Source: Pseudomonadota bacterium
GTDB lineage: Bacteria; Pseudomonadota; Alphaproteobacteria; Sphingomonadales; Sphingomonadaceae
Length of the DNA: 64,000 bases
Assembly: GCA_023433445.1 (NCBI GenBank)
Contig: JAEZCS010000016.1
Coordinates: 4,723-68,722, forward strand
Direction: 5' to 3'
Both the position numbers and the translations under genes were made by a program. How positions within the stretch are numbered: the first letter of the stretch is position 1; each line of letters begins with the position of its first letter. Under the pieces are notes generated by a model. That model was not told where the DNA came from, searched no databases, and saw only the letters and a program-made list of their open reading frames with translations. Positions 17,903 through 26,680 of the stretch are shown here, one piece after another.

Positions 17903-20665
17903 ATGGTCATGCAGTACCCCTCCCTCGGCTCCCGCCGCTCTATCATCGATCGGCGTGCGATCTCCGACCGCATCCGCGATCTGGCGCGGGAACACAGGGG
18001 CGATCCGGCTAAGCTGCGCGGCCTGATCGTGCGGGAACTAAAATCTGCGTTGGAAGCGGGGCGTCTGGACGTCGCCCGACGGTTGGAAGCCAAGCCGACG
18101 CGCGGCCGGGAGGCGGTGACCGCCTTTGCCTTTCTGGTCGATCAGATTTTGCGGCTGCTTTACGACGCGACGACGCATCATCTCTATCCTGCAAGCAATC
18201 GCAGCACCGGCGAGCGCATCACCTTGATGGCGGTTGGGGGCTATGGCCGCGGTGAAATGGCGCCACACAGCGATGTCGACATCGCCTTCATCACGCCATG
18301 GAAGCCTACGGGGTGGACCGAGCAGGTCATCGAATCGATGCTCTATTCGCTTTGGGACCTGGGGCTGAAGGTCGGGCATTCGAGCCGGTCGATCGACGAA
18401 ACCATGCGCATGGCCAAGGCGGACCTGACGGTGCGCACGGCGGTGCTGGAGGCACGCTACGTATGGGGCGACCGTGCGCTGTATGAGGAGACGGCCCGGC
18501 GTTTCGATGCAGAGGTGATGCAGGGGACCGCCCGGGCATTCGTCACTGAAAAGCTGGAGGAACGCGACGAGCGGCACAAGCGGATGGGCGACAGCCGCTA
18601 TGTGGTTGAGCCCAACGTCAAGGAAGGCAAGGGGGGCCTGCGCGACCTGCATACGCTTTTCTGGATCGGGAAATATGTGAACAGGGTGAAGTCCGTCGCC
18701 GATCTGGTGGATGTCGGGCTGCTGACCGACCTTGAACTGCGACAGTTCCAGAGAGCGGAGGATTTCCTGTGGGCGGTGCGTTGCCATCTGCACATGATTA
18801 CCGGGCGCGCTGAAGACCGCCTGACGTTCGACCTGCAACTGGAGACGGCGACACGGATGCACTTCACCGGGCGGCAGGGCCGGTCCGGCGTGGAGCGCTT
18901 CATGCGCTACTATTTTCTGAACGCGAAGATCGTCGGCGATCTGACCGCCGTGTTCCTGGCGCATCTCGATGACCAGTTGGGCGCCAAGGGCCGACGCTAC
19001 ATCCCGTCGATTTTCCGCCGTCCGAAGAAATTGGACGGATTCGTGCTGGACCGCGGCCGACTAGCGCTGCCGAGCGACGACTTCTTTCAGCAGGATCCAG
19101 TGCGGCTGCTGGAAATCTTTGCCGTGGCAGATCGCCACGAACTGGGCATTCACCCAAGTGCCATGCGCGCCGCGAGCCGGGACGCTGGCCTGATCACCGC
19201 CAAGGTCCGCCGTGATCCGCGAGCCAACACCGCATTCATGGATGTGCTCACATCCCGTCGCGATCCGGAAACCGTCCTACGCTGGATGAACGAATCGAGC
19301 GTTTTTGGTCGTTTCATCCCCGATTTCCGCCGCGTCGTGGCGCAAATGCAATTCGACATGTACCATCATTACACGGTCGATGAGCATACGATCCGCGCTG
19401 TCGGGCTTCTGGCGCGTGTGGAAAAGGGCGATCTTGACGTGGATCACCCCCTTTCCACTGAGATTATGGGAAAGCTGCTGTCGCGCCGGGTCCTCTACGT
19501 GGCGGTTTTGCTCCACGACATCGCCAAGGGGCGAGGAGGCGACCACAGCATATTAGGTGCTGAGGTTGCGGAGCGCCTCTGCCCGCGTCTCGGCCTGTCC
19601 GCAGCGGAAACCGAGACCGTTGCCTGGCTGGTACGCCATCATTTGCTGATGTCGGCCACCGCCTTCAAGCGCGACCTGGCAGATTACAAGACGATCCTGG
19701 ATTTCGTAGAGGTGGTCCAGAGCGCCGAGCGGCTGCGACTCCTGCTTTGCCTCACGGTGGTGGATATTCGCGCCGTCGGCCCTGGCGTGTGGAACAGCTG
19801 GAAACGGCAGCTTCTGGGTGACCTTTATGAATCTGCCGAGGAAGTATTGCGCCTTGGCCACAAGCAAAAGGGGCGCAGCGAACGTGTCACCGCCAAGCAA
19901 GAGTCGCTCCGTAATGCGCTTGGTATGTCAAAGGCCGAGTTCCAAATGCTCAGTAATCGGCTGCCCGAATCCTACTGGATCGCCGAGCCCGAAGACATTC
20001 TGATGCACAATGCGCAGCATATATTGGCGTCCGGCGACGCGCCGCTGTCGATCGCTGCGCAATATTATCCGCAGCGCGGGGCGACGCTGGTCACCGTGTA
20101 TGCCGCCGACCATCCCGGCCTGTTCTACCGGATCGCCGGTGCGATCCACCTTGCAGGCGGCAACATCATCGACGCGCGCATCCACACCACGCGTGATGGC
20201 GTCGCGATCGACAATTTCCTGGTGCAAGACCCGTTGGGCGGAGCTTTCCACAGCCCGGAACAGCTGACGCGTATCCGCAATGCGATCGAGGATTCCCTCG
20301 CCAACCGTCACCGTATGATCACGAAGCTGGAAGCGCGCCCACTGTCGCGCACCCGCGCCGAGGCGTTCCGCATCGAACCCAATGTGCTGATCGACAACAA
20401 GGCATCCAATCGCTTCACCGTGATCGAGGTCAATGCCCGCGATCGCCCTGCCCTGCTGTTCAGCCTCGCAAACGCACTGTTTCAGTCAAAAGTCACGGTG
20501 CACAGCGCCCATGTCGCCACTTATGGTGAGCGGGCGGTCGACACCTTTTACTTGACGGACCTTCTGGGCGGAAAGATCGAGAGCAAGGCCCGACTCCAAA
20601 CGCTGGAACGGCGACTGTTGGAGGCTGCGGGTGATCAGTTGGACGAGGCGCTTCAGCGCGCCTGA
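17903..20665 (+). CDS. glnD: PII uridylyltransferase/uridylyl-removing enzyme GlnD
   Basis: The 920-residue sensor of nitrogen status adds or removes UMP on PII proteins in response to glutamine. The nucleotidyltransferase motif 'GGYGRGEMAPHSDVDIAF' is near residue 112. An HD domain ('LHDIAKGRGGDHS', about residue 537) carries the uridylyl-removing activity. Two C-terminal ACT domains (about residues 730-800 and 840-915) sense glutamine. Length and order match the family. It follows mutS closely and converges with the L,D-transpeptidase gene only 9 bases away. Confidence 0.94.
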   Translation: MVMQYPSLGSRRSIIDRRAISDRIRDLAREHRGDPAKLRGLIVRELKSALEAGRLDVARRLEAKPTRGREAVTAFAFLVDQILRLLYDATTHHLYPASNRSTGERITLMAVGGYGRGEMAPHSDVDIAFITPWKPTGWTEQVIESMLYSLWDLGLKVGHSSRSIDETMRMAKADLTVRTAVLEARYVWGDRALYEETARRFDAEVMQGTARAFVTEKLEERDERHKRMGDSRYVVEPNVKEGKGGLRDLHTLFWIGKYVNRVKSVADLVDVGLLTDLELRQFQRAEDFLWAVRCHLHMITGRAEDRLTFDLQLETATRMHFTGRQGRSGVERFMRYYFLNAKIVGDLTAVFLAHLDDQLGAKGRRYIPSIFRRPKKLDGFVLDRGRLALPSDDFFQQDPVRLLEIFAVADRHELGIHPSAMRAASRDAGLITAKVRRDPRANTAFMDVLTSRRDPETVLRWMNESSVFGRFIPDFRRVVAQMQFDMYHHYTVDEHTIRAVGLLARVEKGDLDVDHPLSTEIMGKLLSRRVLYVAVLLHDIAKGRGGDHSILGAEVAERLCPRLGLSAAETETVAWLVRHHLLMSATAFKRDLADYKTILDFVEVVQSAERLRLLLCLTVVDIRAVGPGVWNSWKRQLLGDLYESAEEVLRLGHKQKGRSERVTAKQESLRNALGMSKAEFQMLSNRLPESYWIAEPEDILMHNAQHILASGDAPLSIAAQYYPQRGATLVTVYAADHPGLFYRIAGAIHLAGGNIIDARIHTTRDGVAIDNFLVQDPLGGAFHSPEQLTRIRNAIEDSLANRHRMITKLEARPLSRTRAEAFRIEPNVLIDNKASNRFTVIEVNARDRPALLFSLANALFQSKVTVHSAHVATYGERAVDTFYLTDLLGGKIESKARLQTLERRLLEAAGDQLDEALQRA

Positions 20666-20674
20666 TCGCTGTCC

Positions 20675-21175
20675 TCAGACAATTTTCAAGCTGTCGCCGG
20701 GCACCAGCATCGGCAGCAGCCTCAGCATGTCAGCGCGTTCGATCGCAATGCAGCCTGCGGTCGGGCGGCTTTCGGAAAGGTGAAGGAAGATCGCACTTCC
20801 CATCCCAGACACCGGTGGCGCATCGTTATGGCCAAGCACGACGATGACATCATAAGCATCATCTTCGCGCAGAAGCGATTCGGCGGAGTAAGTGCGCGGC
20901 AGATGGACAGGGCGATTATAGGCAGGATCAGCCGGATCATCGGACCATCCGTCGCCCTCCCTCACCCAACGCCAAGGAAGCTGGATGGCGGAAGGATCAA
21001 CCTTCCCAGAACGCAGCAACACGCCACGCAACGGCCATTCCCCCAACGGTGTACAGCCATCCCCTTCCCGCTTATCGACGGCGGCGCAAACACCGCCTCG
21101 GCCCAGCGTGCAGGCAAACTCCATCGCACCGACGCGGAGCCGGCCGGTGGCGCTGTCGACATGGATGACCCTCAT
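20675..21175 (-). CDS. L,D-transpeptidase (YkuD-type) family protein
   Basis: The 166-residue protein has the YkuD catalytic signature near the C-terminus: 'IFLHLSESRPTAGCIAI', with the histidine and the catalytic cysteine in the expected H-x(n)-S-x-G-C arrangement. Enzymes of this fold make or edit 3-3 crosslinks in peptidoglycan or attach proteins to it. No signal peptide is visible, which is odd for a periplasmic enzyme but common in this short subgroup (COG3786-like). The stop of ribA and this start overlap in an ATGA, so the two are probably co-translated. Confidence 0.8.
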   Translation of the reverse strand: MRVIHVDSATGRLRVGAMEFACTLGRGGVCAAVDKREGDGCTPLGEWPLRGVLLRSGKVDPSAIQLPWRWVREGDGWSDDPADPAYNRPVHLPRTYSAESLLREDDAYDVIVVLGHNDAPPVSGMGSAIFLHLSESRPTAGCIAIERADMLRLLPMLVPGDSLKIV

Positions 21176-22230
21176 AGCTGGTGGCCGGTGCGGTCGCGCT
21201 TGGTCGCCAGATAGTGTTCATTGTGCGGGTTCGCCGCCAGGATGATCGGCAGGCGCTCGGCGACCTTGATGCCGGCCTGCTCCAACCCTTCGACCTTTTT
21301 CGGATTGTTGGTGAGCAGCCGCACCTCGTCGATGCCGAGCAACTCCAGCATGCGCGCCGCGACGGAAAAATCCCGCGCATCTATGGCAAAGCCAAGGCGG
21401 ACATTGGCGTCAACCGTATCGAAGCCTTGATCCTGCAAGGCATACGCCCGAAGCTTATTGATCAGGCCAATGCCACGCCCCTCCTGCCTGAGATAAAGCA
21501 GCACACCCCACCGAGAATCGGCGATCCGGTGTAAAGCTTCATGCAGTTGCGGACCGCAATCGCATTTGAGGCTCCCCAGAACATCGCCCGTCAGGCACTC
21601 GCTGTGCAACCGCACCACTGGCGGCGATGTGTCGCGTGTGCCGATGACCAGTGCTATATGTTCGCGCGGCTCGTCGGGACTGCGAAAGGCTATGATCTCG
21701 GCCGTTTCGCTGGTGGATACCGGCAAGCGGGCGCGGGTTGCGATCGCGAGGTTCGCCGCATCGTCATAAGCATCGATGTCGGCCGCATCGACCGACGCTT
21801 CACTTGCCCCTTCCGATCCAACAAAGAAGGCGGGAAGGATGCCAGCGAGGCGGGCGAGCTTGAGCGTCGCTTTCGCCGCCAGAGGAGCGCCAAGCGGCTT
21901 TGCGGCAAATGGCCCCTTCAGAGGCGATGAGAGGTCGAGCACGGGATCAGCGATTGCAGCAGCCACATCGCTATCGATCCATGGGGCCCGGGCGATCAGC
22001 ACTGGCATGTCGGGATCAGCTGCCGCCAACTGGTTCGCCAGCTTCAGTGTCTCGCCTCGGGCAGCCGCAACCAATATGTCGGCTTTGTCAGCCGGGTCGA
22101 AAGCCTTCAGCGTCACCTTGTCCGCGCCTTCGACAGCCATGACATGCACAACGCCGTCGGCTGCGTGGACGCTGATGGCCCAGCCACGACGAAGGGCGTC
22201 TATCGCTCGGGCTGCGGCGCGGGCGGTCAT
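21172..22230 (-). CDS. ribA: GTP cyclohydrolase II with degenerate N-terminal domain
   Basis: The C-terminal 200 residues are GTP cyclohydrolase II, the first committed step of riboflavin synthesis. The zinc ligands are in 'RLHSECLTGDVLGSLKCDC', and the substrate loop is 'RQEGRGIGLINKLRAYALQ'. The N-terminal 145 residues begin 'ARAIDALRRGWAISV', which resembles the start of DHBP synthase (RibB), but the acidic active-site residues of RibB are absent. The protein therefore looks like a RibBA with a decayed or repurposed RibB part. The ATG at 22230 leaves 13 bases after xth; a longer open frame upstream would overlap xth. Confidence 0.88.
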   Translation of the reverse strand: MTARAAARAIDALRRGWAISVHAADGVVHVMAVEGADKVTLKAFDPADKADILVAAARGETLKLANQLAAADPDMPVLIARAPWIDSDVAAAIADPVLDLSSPLKGPFAAKPLGAPLAAKATLKLARLAGILPAFFVGSEGASEASVDAADIDAYDDAANLAIATRARLPVSTSETAEIIAFRSPDEPREHIALVIGTRDTSPPVVRLHSECLTGDVLGSLKCDCGPQLHEALHRIADSRWGVLLYLRQEGRGIGLINKLRAYALQDQGFDTVDANVRLGFAIDARDFSVAARMLELLGIDEVRLLTNNPKKVEGLEQAGIKVAERLPIILAANPHNEHYLATKRDRTGHQL

Positions 22231-22243
22231 GACAAGAGCCTCA

Positions 22244-23041
22244 TCAGAAGGCGAACTCCGTGATGATCGGAACATGGTCCGAAGGCTTGATCCAGCTGCG
22301 CGCGGGTTCAACGACGCGATGGGAGACCGCCTTGTCGGCGACGTCTCGTGTCATCCACATATGATCCAACCGCCTTCCCCGATCCGATTCCGCCCAATCG
22401 CGCGCGCGATAGCTCCACCAGGTATAAAGGCGCTGGGGTGCGGGAAAGAATTTGCGGCCGATGTCCACCCAATTGTTGGAATCCTGTAGCCGGCTGAGCA
22501 GTTCGCACTCAATCGCCGTATGGCTGACGACGTTCAGCAATTGCTTATGACTCCACACGTCGCATTCCATCGGAGCGATGTTGAAATCGCCCGTCAATAT
22601 GGTGGGCTTGTCCTCAAGTCGCGACGACCAATCGATCATCCGCTCCAGGAAATCCAGCTTCTGGCCAAATTTCGGATTGACCGTCCGGTCGGGAACATCA
22701 CCGCCCGCCGGGACATAGACATTTTCGATGCGGACGCCGTTGTCCAGGCGAATGCCGACGTGACGCGCTTCCCCGTTGGCTTGCCAGTCCAGGCGGTCAT
22801 CCTCGTGGATGGGCACCTTGCTCATGATGGCAACGCCATGATGCATGCGCTGTCCATTCAGCACCTGATGCACATAACCCAAGCGCCGGAACATGTCCGT
22901 CGGGAATGTTTCGTTCACGACCTTGGTTTCCTGAAGACAAAGAATGTCAGGTGCTTCTTCGGTCAGGAAACGCTCGACGATATCGATTCGGGCGCGGACG
23001 CTGTTGATGTTCCAGGAGGCGATGCTGAGTGTTTCCGGCAT
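22244..23041 (-). CDS. xth: Exodeoxyribonuclease III
   Basis: The 265-residue AP endonuclease/3'-exonuclease belongs to the EEP phosphatase superfamily and acts in base excision repair. Visible motifs are 'SIASWNINSVRARI' at the N-terminus, the metal-binding glutamate in 'DILCLQETKV', 'ILTGDFNIAP' in the centre, 'RLDHMWMT' and the final 'SDHVPIITEF' with the catalytic Asp-His. Length is normal. It is followed by ribA 13 bases downstream. The upstream 267-base gap to lolA holds a terminator-like palindrome. Confidence 0.93.
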   Translation of the reverse strand: MPETLSIASWNINSVRARIDIVERFLTEEAPDILCLQETKVVNETFPTDMFRRLGYVHQVLNGQRMHHGVAIMSKVPIHEDDRLDWQANGEARHVGIRLDNGVRIENVYVPAGGDVPDRTVNPKFGQKLDFLERMIDWSSRLEDKPTILTGDFNIAPMECDVWSHKQLLNVVSHTAIECELLSRLQDSNNWVDIGRKFFPAPQRLYTWWSYRARDWAESDRGRRLDHMWMTRDVADKAVSHRVVEPARSWIKPSDHVPIITEFAF

Positions 23042-23111
23042 GCTGATCCCCTAAGACCGTGCGAAGGTCCGCGCAAGCTTGGGCACCGCGCTGCATGATC
23101 CTCACATAGTA

Positions 23112-23145
23112 AGACCCCCGCTCCGGGGGCATGGAACGGGGGTCT
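23112..23145 (-). terminator. Terminator-like hairpin between lolA and xth
   Basis: AGACCCCCG (23112-23120) pairs exactly with CGGGGGTCT (23137-23145), and three more pairs form inside after a mismatch. It lies downstream of lolA and upstream of xth on the minus strand. No long U-tract follows, so it could act as a processing or pausing hairpin. The rest of the gap from 23042 to 23308 shows nothing else I can support. Confidence 0.5.
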
Positions 23146-23308
23146 CGATCGCGCCCTTGAAGCGCTTTGCGGCGGGAGCGGCTTCCGGGTAACAGGGGGG
23201 AAATCCCGGATTTCGTCTCGCGCCGTGAACTCCTTATTAGAGCCCGGGATATGAGCCCAAGATGAACAGGATTTACTGTATCTCCGTCCGTCTCACGCTA
23301 GGTCCGTC

Positions 23309-23947
23309 TCATCCGCCGGCAGCACGTCCCTTCGGCCGGGGATCGGTCCAGCGGAACGCCGAATCAGCGACAGTAACGCCGTAGCGCTGGTTCGAAAGAC
23401 GGACCGTCGTGCGATTGTTCTGCGAATCCAGCGCCACCCAGCCATACAGTTGCAAGCCAGCCGGGCCAGCCGGATCCTTCTCGAAAATCATGGTGATCGT
23501 CCCGAACTCAGGCCGCTTGGGATCGCGCGCCTGTACGCTGATGACCTTGGGATCGCCGGTCTGAATCAGTTTGCCGAAACGCGACAGGTCCTTCTTTGGA
23601 TCGAGCAAAGCGCCTAACGGGGAACTGCCGATCGGCCAGCGCTGCACCTGACGGACTTCATAGTCGATCATGGTCAGCGCCCTGCCATCCCCGACGATCA
23701 GTAGCGGCACACCCTTTTGATACTGGAACCGCACCTTGCCCGGTTGCTTGATCGTGAGCTTGCCTGACAATGCCTGACCTGCTCGATCGGTTTGAACAAA
23801 ATCCGCAGTCATCGTCGTGACCCCACGGATATAGGCATTGACTTGGGCCATGTCGCCCTGGGCCTGCTGCGCTGGTGCAGGCGATGCAGGAATGATCAGG
23901 GGTGCGGCGGCCAGAGCCAAGGCGAGGGGCGCAACCAGGCGCTTCAT
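23309..23947 (-). CDS. lolA: Outer-membrane lipoprotein carrier protein LolA-like
   Basis: The 212-residue periplasmic protein has a signal peptide (about residues 1-27, ending PAPAQQA). The LolA/LppC-like beta-sheet pattern follows: 'TMTADFVQTDRAGQALSGKL' then 'PGKVRFQYQKGVPLLIVGDG'. LolA carries lipoproteins from LolCDE to LolB. The ATG at 23947 follows a good GGAGAAG ribosome binding site; the longer frame upstream runs into the small RNA element and is not coding. It lies downstream of ftsK, as is common in alphaproteobacteria. This subtype (COG2834) is also called an outer-membrane lipoprotein carrier-like protein, and its cargo is not proven. Confidence 0.88.
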   Translation of the reverse strand: MKRLVAPLALALAAAPLIIPASPAPAQQAQGDMAQVNAYIRGVTTMTADFVQTDRAGQALSGKLTIKQPGKVRFQYQKGVPLLIVGDGRALTMIDYEVRQVQRWPIGSSPLGALLDPKKDLSRFGKLIQTGDPKVISVQARDPKRPEFGTITMIFEKDPAGPAGLQLYGWVALDSQNNRTTVRLSNQRYGVTVADSAFRWTDPRPKGRAAGG

Positions 23948-24077
23948 GCATTCTTCTCCGCTTATTGAGAAAATGAGATTTAGAAGTCGGGCGTTGAACC
24001 CATCGTGAACTGATGCGTTCCTGGTCTTGCGCGCCGAAAAGGCCGTTCTGCAGCGAGATGTATAGTCGTCGCAGACC

Positions 24078-24173
24078 AAAAAAAAAGGCTGATCCGAAGA
24101 CCAGCCTGGAAAGTTTTAGGAGAGGATGCCTGAAAGGCACCTCCTTATTGAACGGTATCGATCTTTTTCGCAA
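24078..24173 (-). ncRNA. Putative small RNA, copy 1 (upstream of lolA)
   Basis: On the minus strand a 28-base block (24111-24138) containing GGCATCCTCTCCTAAAACTT is shared with a second site at 30426-30453. It is followed by a 9-bp stem with a UUCG loop (24086-24107) and nine U (24078-24086), a textbook intrinsic terminator. A further shared TTGCGAA lies at the same distance (36 bases) upstream of the block in both copies, suggesting a conserved 5' part and an RNA of about 95 nt. The CCUCUCCU stretch could pair with Shine-Dalgarno sequences. In this copy GAGG-TGCC upstream can fold onto GGCA-U-CCUC. The 5' end is a guess. Confidence 0.6.
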
Positions 24174-24192
24174 ATGCGTTGAGCATCATCCC

Positions 24193-24211
24193 GATTGCGT
24201 TTTGCGCAATC
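24193..24211 (-). terminator. Hairpin immediately after ftsK
   Basis: GATTGCG (24193-24199) pairs exactly with CGCAATC (24205-24211), with a 5-base loop, one base beyond the ftsK stop codon. There is no U-tract, so it may be a weak terminator or an RNA-end protecting hairpin before the small RNA element. Confidence 0.4.
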
Positions 24212-24212
24212 G

Positions 24213-26531
24213 TCAGAGCGGGTTGCCGTTTTCATCGCGCAGCACTTCACGGCGACCGACATGGTTTGGGGCGCCGACCAGCCCTTCTTCCTCCATTCGC
24301 TCTATGAGGCGCGCTGCCGAATTATAGCCGATCCGAAGCTGGCGCTGGAGCCAGCTGGTCGATGCCTTCTGGTTCTCGAACACCAGCTGGCATGCCTTGC
24401 GGAACAGTTGCGCGTCGGGGCTGTCGTCACCAAGGTCTACGCCATCCAGGGCAAAGCTGCCCTCTTCGGGTTCCTCAGTGACGGCGGCGATATAGTCGGG
24501 CTGGCCCTGGGCGCGCCAATGATCGGCGACGACGCGTACCTCATCGTCCGATACGAACGGGCCATGGACACGCGTCAACCCCTTGCCGCCGTGCATGTAG
24601 AGCATGTCGCCCTTGCCCAGCAGTTGCTCCGCGCCTTGTTCACCGAGAATGGTGCGGCTGTCGATTTTCGAGGTCACGAAGAAGCTGATGCGGGTCGGCA
24701 AGTTCGCCTTGATGACACCGGTGATGACGTCGACCGACGGGCGCTGCGTAGCAAGGATCAGGTGAATGCCCGCAGCGCGCGCTTTTTGCGCGAGACGCTG
24801 GATCAGGAATTCGACTTCCTTGCCCGCAGTCATCATCAGGTCGGCCAGTTCGTCCACCACGACCACGATCTGGGGCAGCGGCTGGAAGTCGAGCTGCTCT
24901 TCCTCGTATATCGGCTTGCCGGTTTCGGGATCATAGCCCGTCTGGACGCGGCGGCCGAGCGGCTTGCCCTTGGCCTTCGCAGCCCGGACCTTCTCATTGT
25001 AATTGGCAAGGTTACGGACGGAGATCGACGCCATCATGCGATAACGGTCCTCCATCTGCTCGACCGCCCATTTCAAGGCGCGGATCGCCTTGCTGGGTTC
25101 GGTTACCACCGGCGACAGCAGATGCGGGATGTCGTCATAGGTCGACAGTTCCAGCATCTTGGGATCGATCATGATGAGTCGCAGCTGGTCGGGCGTCATG
25201 CGATAGAGCAGCGACAGGATCATGGCATTGAGCCCCACCGACTTACCTGAGCCGGTGGTGCCCGCGATCAGCAGGTGTGGCATGGGCGCTAGGTCGGCGA
25301 TGATCGGCTCGCCCGATATGTTCTTGCCCAGGATGATCGGCAGAGTGGCGTCCTGCGCGAATTGTTCGGACGTGATTAGCTCACGGAACGAGACACCTTC
25401 GCGATTGGCGTTGGGCAGCTCGATGCCGATGACGGTGCGACCAGGAATCGTCGCGACGCGGGCCGAGAGCGCGGACATGTTGCGGGCAATGTCGTCGGCC
25501 AGCGCGATCACGCGGCTTGCCTTTATGCCGGGCGCGGGCTCCAGCTCGTACATGGTGACCACGGGTCCGGGGCGCACTTCGACGATGTTGCCTTTGACGT
25601 GGAAGTCATCAAGCACCGACTCAAGCAGGCGCGCATTGCGTTCAAGCGCGGCCTTGTCGATCTTCTGCGCCTGGCTCGCCGGGATCGGATTGAGCAGATC
25701 GGCGGAGGGCAGAGAGCTATTGCCGAACAGGTCATCCTGAGACACCGGCACCATTTGCCGCTGGGCAGGGGCAGGCTTGGGTGTCTGGATAGTAATCGGC
25801 GGCTTGGGCTCGTTCGACACCGCGCGGCGGGGAGCGATGACCCGTTCTTCCACACCTTCTTCTTCATCAGCTTCGGCAGCAGCGTTGCCGGCGAAGGCGA
25901 GGGCCGGCTTTGGCAGGCTGAGACGCGGCAAGGTCGGACGGCGCAGGGCGATGATCGGCTTTTCCAGCGCAAGGCTGCGATACCAGGTGAAGAAGCCGGC
26001 GAGCAGCAACAGCACGACGAGAATGCCGGTGATCCACCCCTGCGCGGCGGGGGCTGCGGAGGTGAGGCTGCGGACGCCATTAGCGGTGGCGAGGCCGATG
26101 AGTCCGCCCCAGCCCGAAGGCAGATCGATAAGCGAATCCGGCTGAAATATCGCGAGCGCGATGCCGATAAGGATGATGCCGAGCAGGCATTTGCCAAACT
26201 GCCCTTTCCAGCCGGTCATGTCCTGATCGCCCCAAAGGCGGCGGGCAGTTATGGCGAGCAGCGGCAGGACGAGGGCGACGGGCACCCCGAGCAGGGTGAA
26301 CAGGAAGGCGGAGACCCAGGCTCCGGGCCAACCCATGATGTTCTGGACCTGATTGTCGGCGACCGTCATCATCGACGGGTCGCTCAGACGGAAGCTGAGC
26401 AGCGCGAGCGCCAGGAACAGAGTGGCCAGCATCAGCGCGATCGCGCCGATCAGCGCGCCGCTGCGGATGAGGCTGCGTTTCAGCATTTCGCGCCATTCCG
26501 GCGTGCGCTTGGCTCCGCGGCTGACAGCCAT
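24213..26531 (-). CDS. ftsK: DNA translocase FtsK
   Basis: The 772-residue protein links division to chromosome-dimer resolution by pumping DNA at the septum. The N-terminal region has four membrane segments (about residues 18-190), then a linker of about 120 residues, and the RecA-like motor with Walker A 'LIAGTTGSGKSVGLN' (about residue 422) and Walker B 'IVVVVDELADLM'. The C-terminal winged-helix gamma domain ('TSWLQRQLRIGYNSAARLIE') reads KOPS sites. The linker is short, as is usual in alphaproteobacteria. I chose the ATG at 26531; the frame is open to a TTG at 26570, but the added residues are not FtsK-like. Confidence 0.94.
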   Translation of the reverse strand: MAVSRGAKRTPEWREMLKRSLIRSGALIGAIALMLATLFLALALLSFRLSDPSMMTVADNQVQNIMGWPGAWVSAFLFTLLGVPVALVLPLLAITARRLWGDQDMTGWKGQFGKCLLGIILIGIALAIFQPDSLIDLPSGWGGLIGLATANGVRSLTSAAPAAQGWITGILVVLLLLAGFFTWYRSLALEKPIIALRRPTLPRLSLPKPALAFAGNAAAEADEEEGVEERVIAPRRAVSNEPKPPITIQTPKPAPAQRQMVPVSQDDLFGNSSLPSADLLNPIPASQAQKIDKAALERNARLLESVLDDFHVKGNIVEVRPGPVVTMYELEPAPGIKASRVIALADDIARNMSALSARVATIPGRTVIGIELPNANREGVSFRELITSEQFAQDATLPIILGKNISGEPIIADLAPMPHLLIAGTTGSGKSVGLNAMILSLLYRMTPDQLRLIMIDPKMLELSTYDDIPHLLSPVVTEPSKAIRALKWAVEQMEDRYRMMASISVRNLANYNEKVRAAKAKGKPLGRRVQTGYDPETGKPIYEEEQLDFQPLPQIVVVVDELADLMMTAGKEVEFLIQRLAQKARAAGIHLILATQRPSVDVITGVIKANLPTRISFFVTSKIDSRTILGEQGAEQLLGKGDMLYMHGGKGLTRVHGPFVSDDEVRVVADHWRAQGQPDYIAAVTEEPEEGSFALDGVDLGDDSPDAQLFRKACQLVFENQKASTSWLQRQLRIGYNSAARLIERMEEEGLVGAPNHVGRREVLRDENGNPL

Positions 26532-26680
26532 GGTTTTTGAATGTCCCCCAAATGTTCCGTTCCGGCACAATGCGCCGAGCGGGGAGTGTGCGTCAAGAGT
26601 CCGGTGTTTCGGCTGGTCGTGGGAAAGTCATGAAGAAAGTGGCGAGAAAAACGCGTTTTTCAGAGCGTTGAGATCGCCAA

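Noticed and set aside
24120..24173. Leader peptide containing PFRHPLLKL in both small RNA copies
   Set aside because: The shared residues come only from the 28 identical bases and the frame runs through the terminator stem, so conservation is better explained by RNA function.
24195..25250. Long plus-strand open frame opposite ftsK
   Set aside because: It is antisense to the conserved FtsK motor, with no recognisable domain or start signal.
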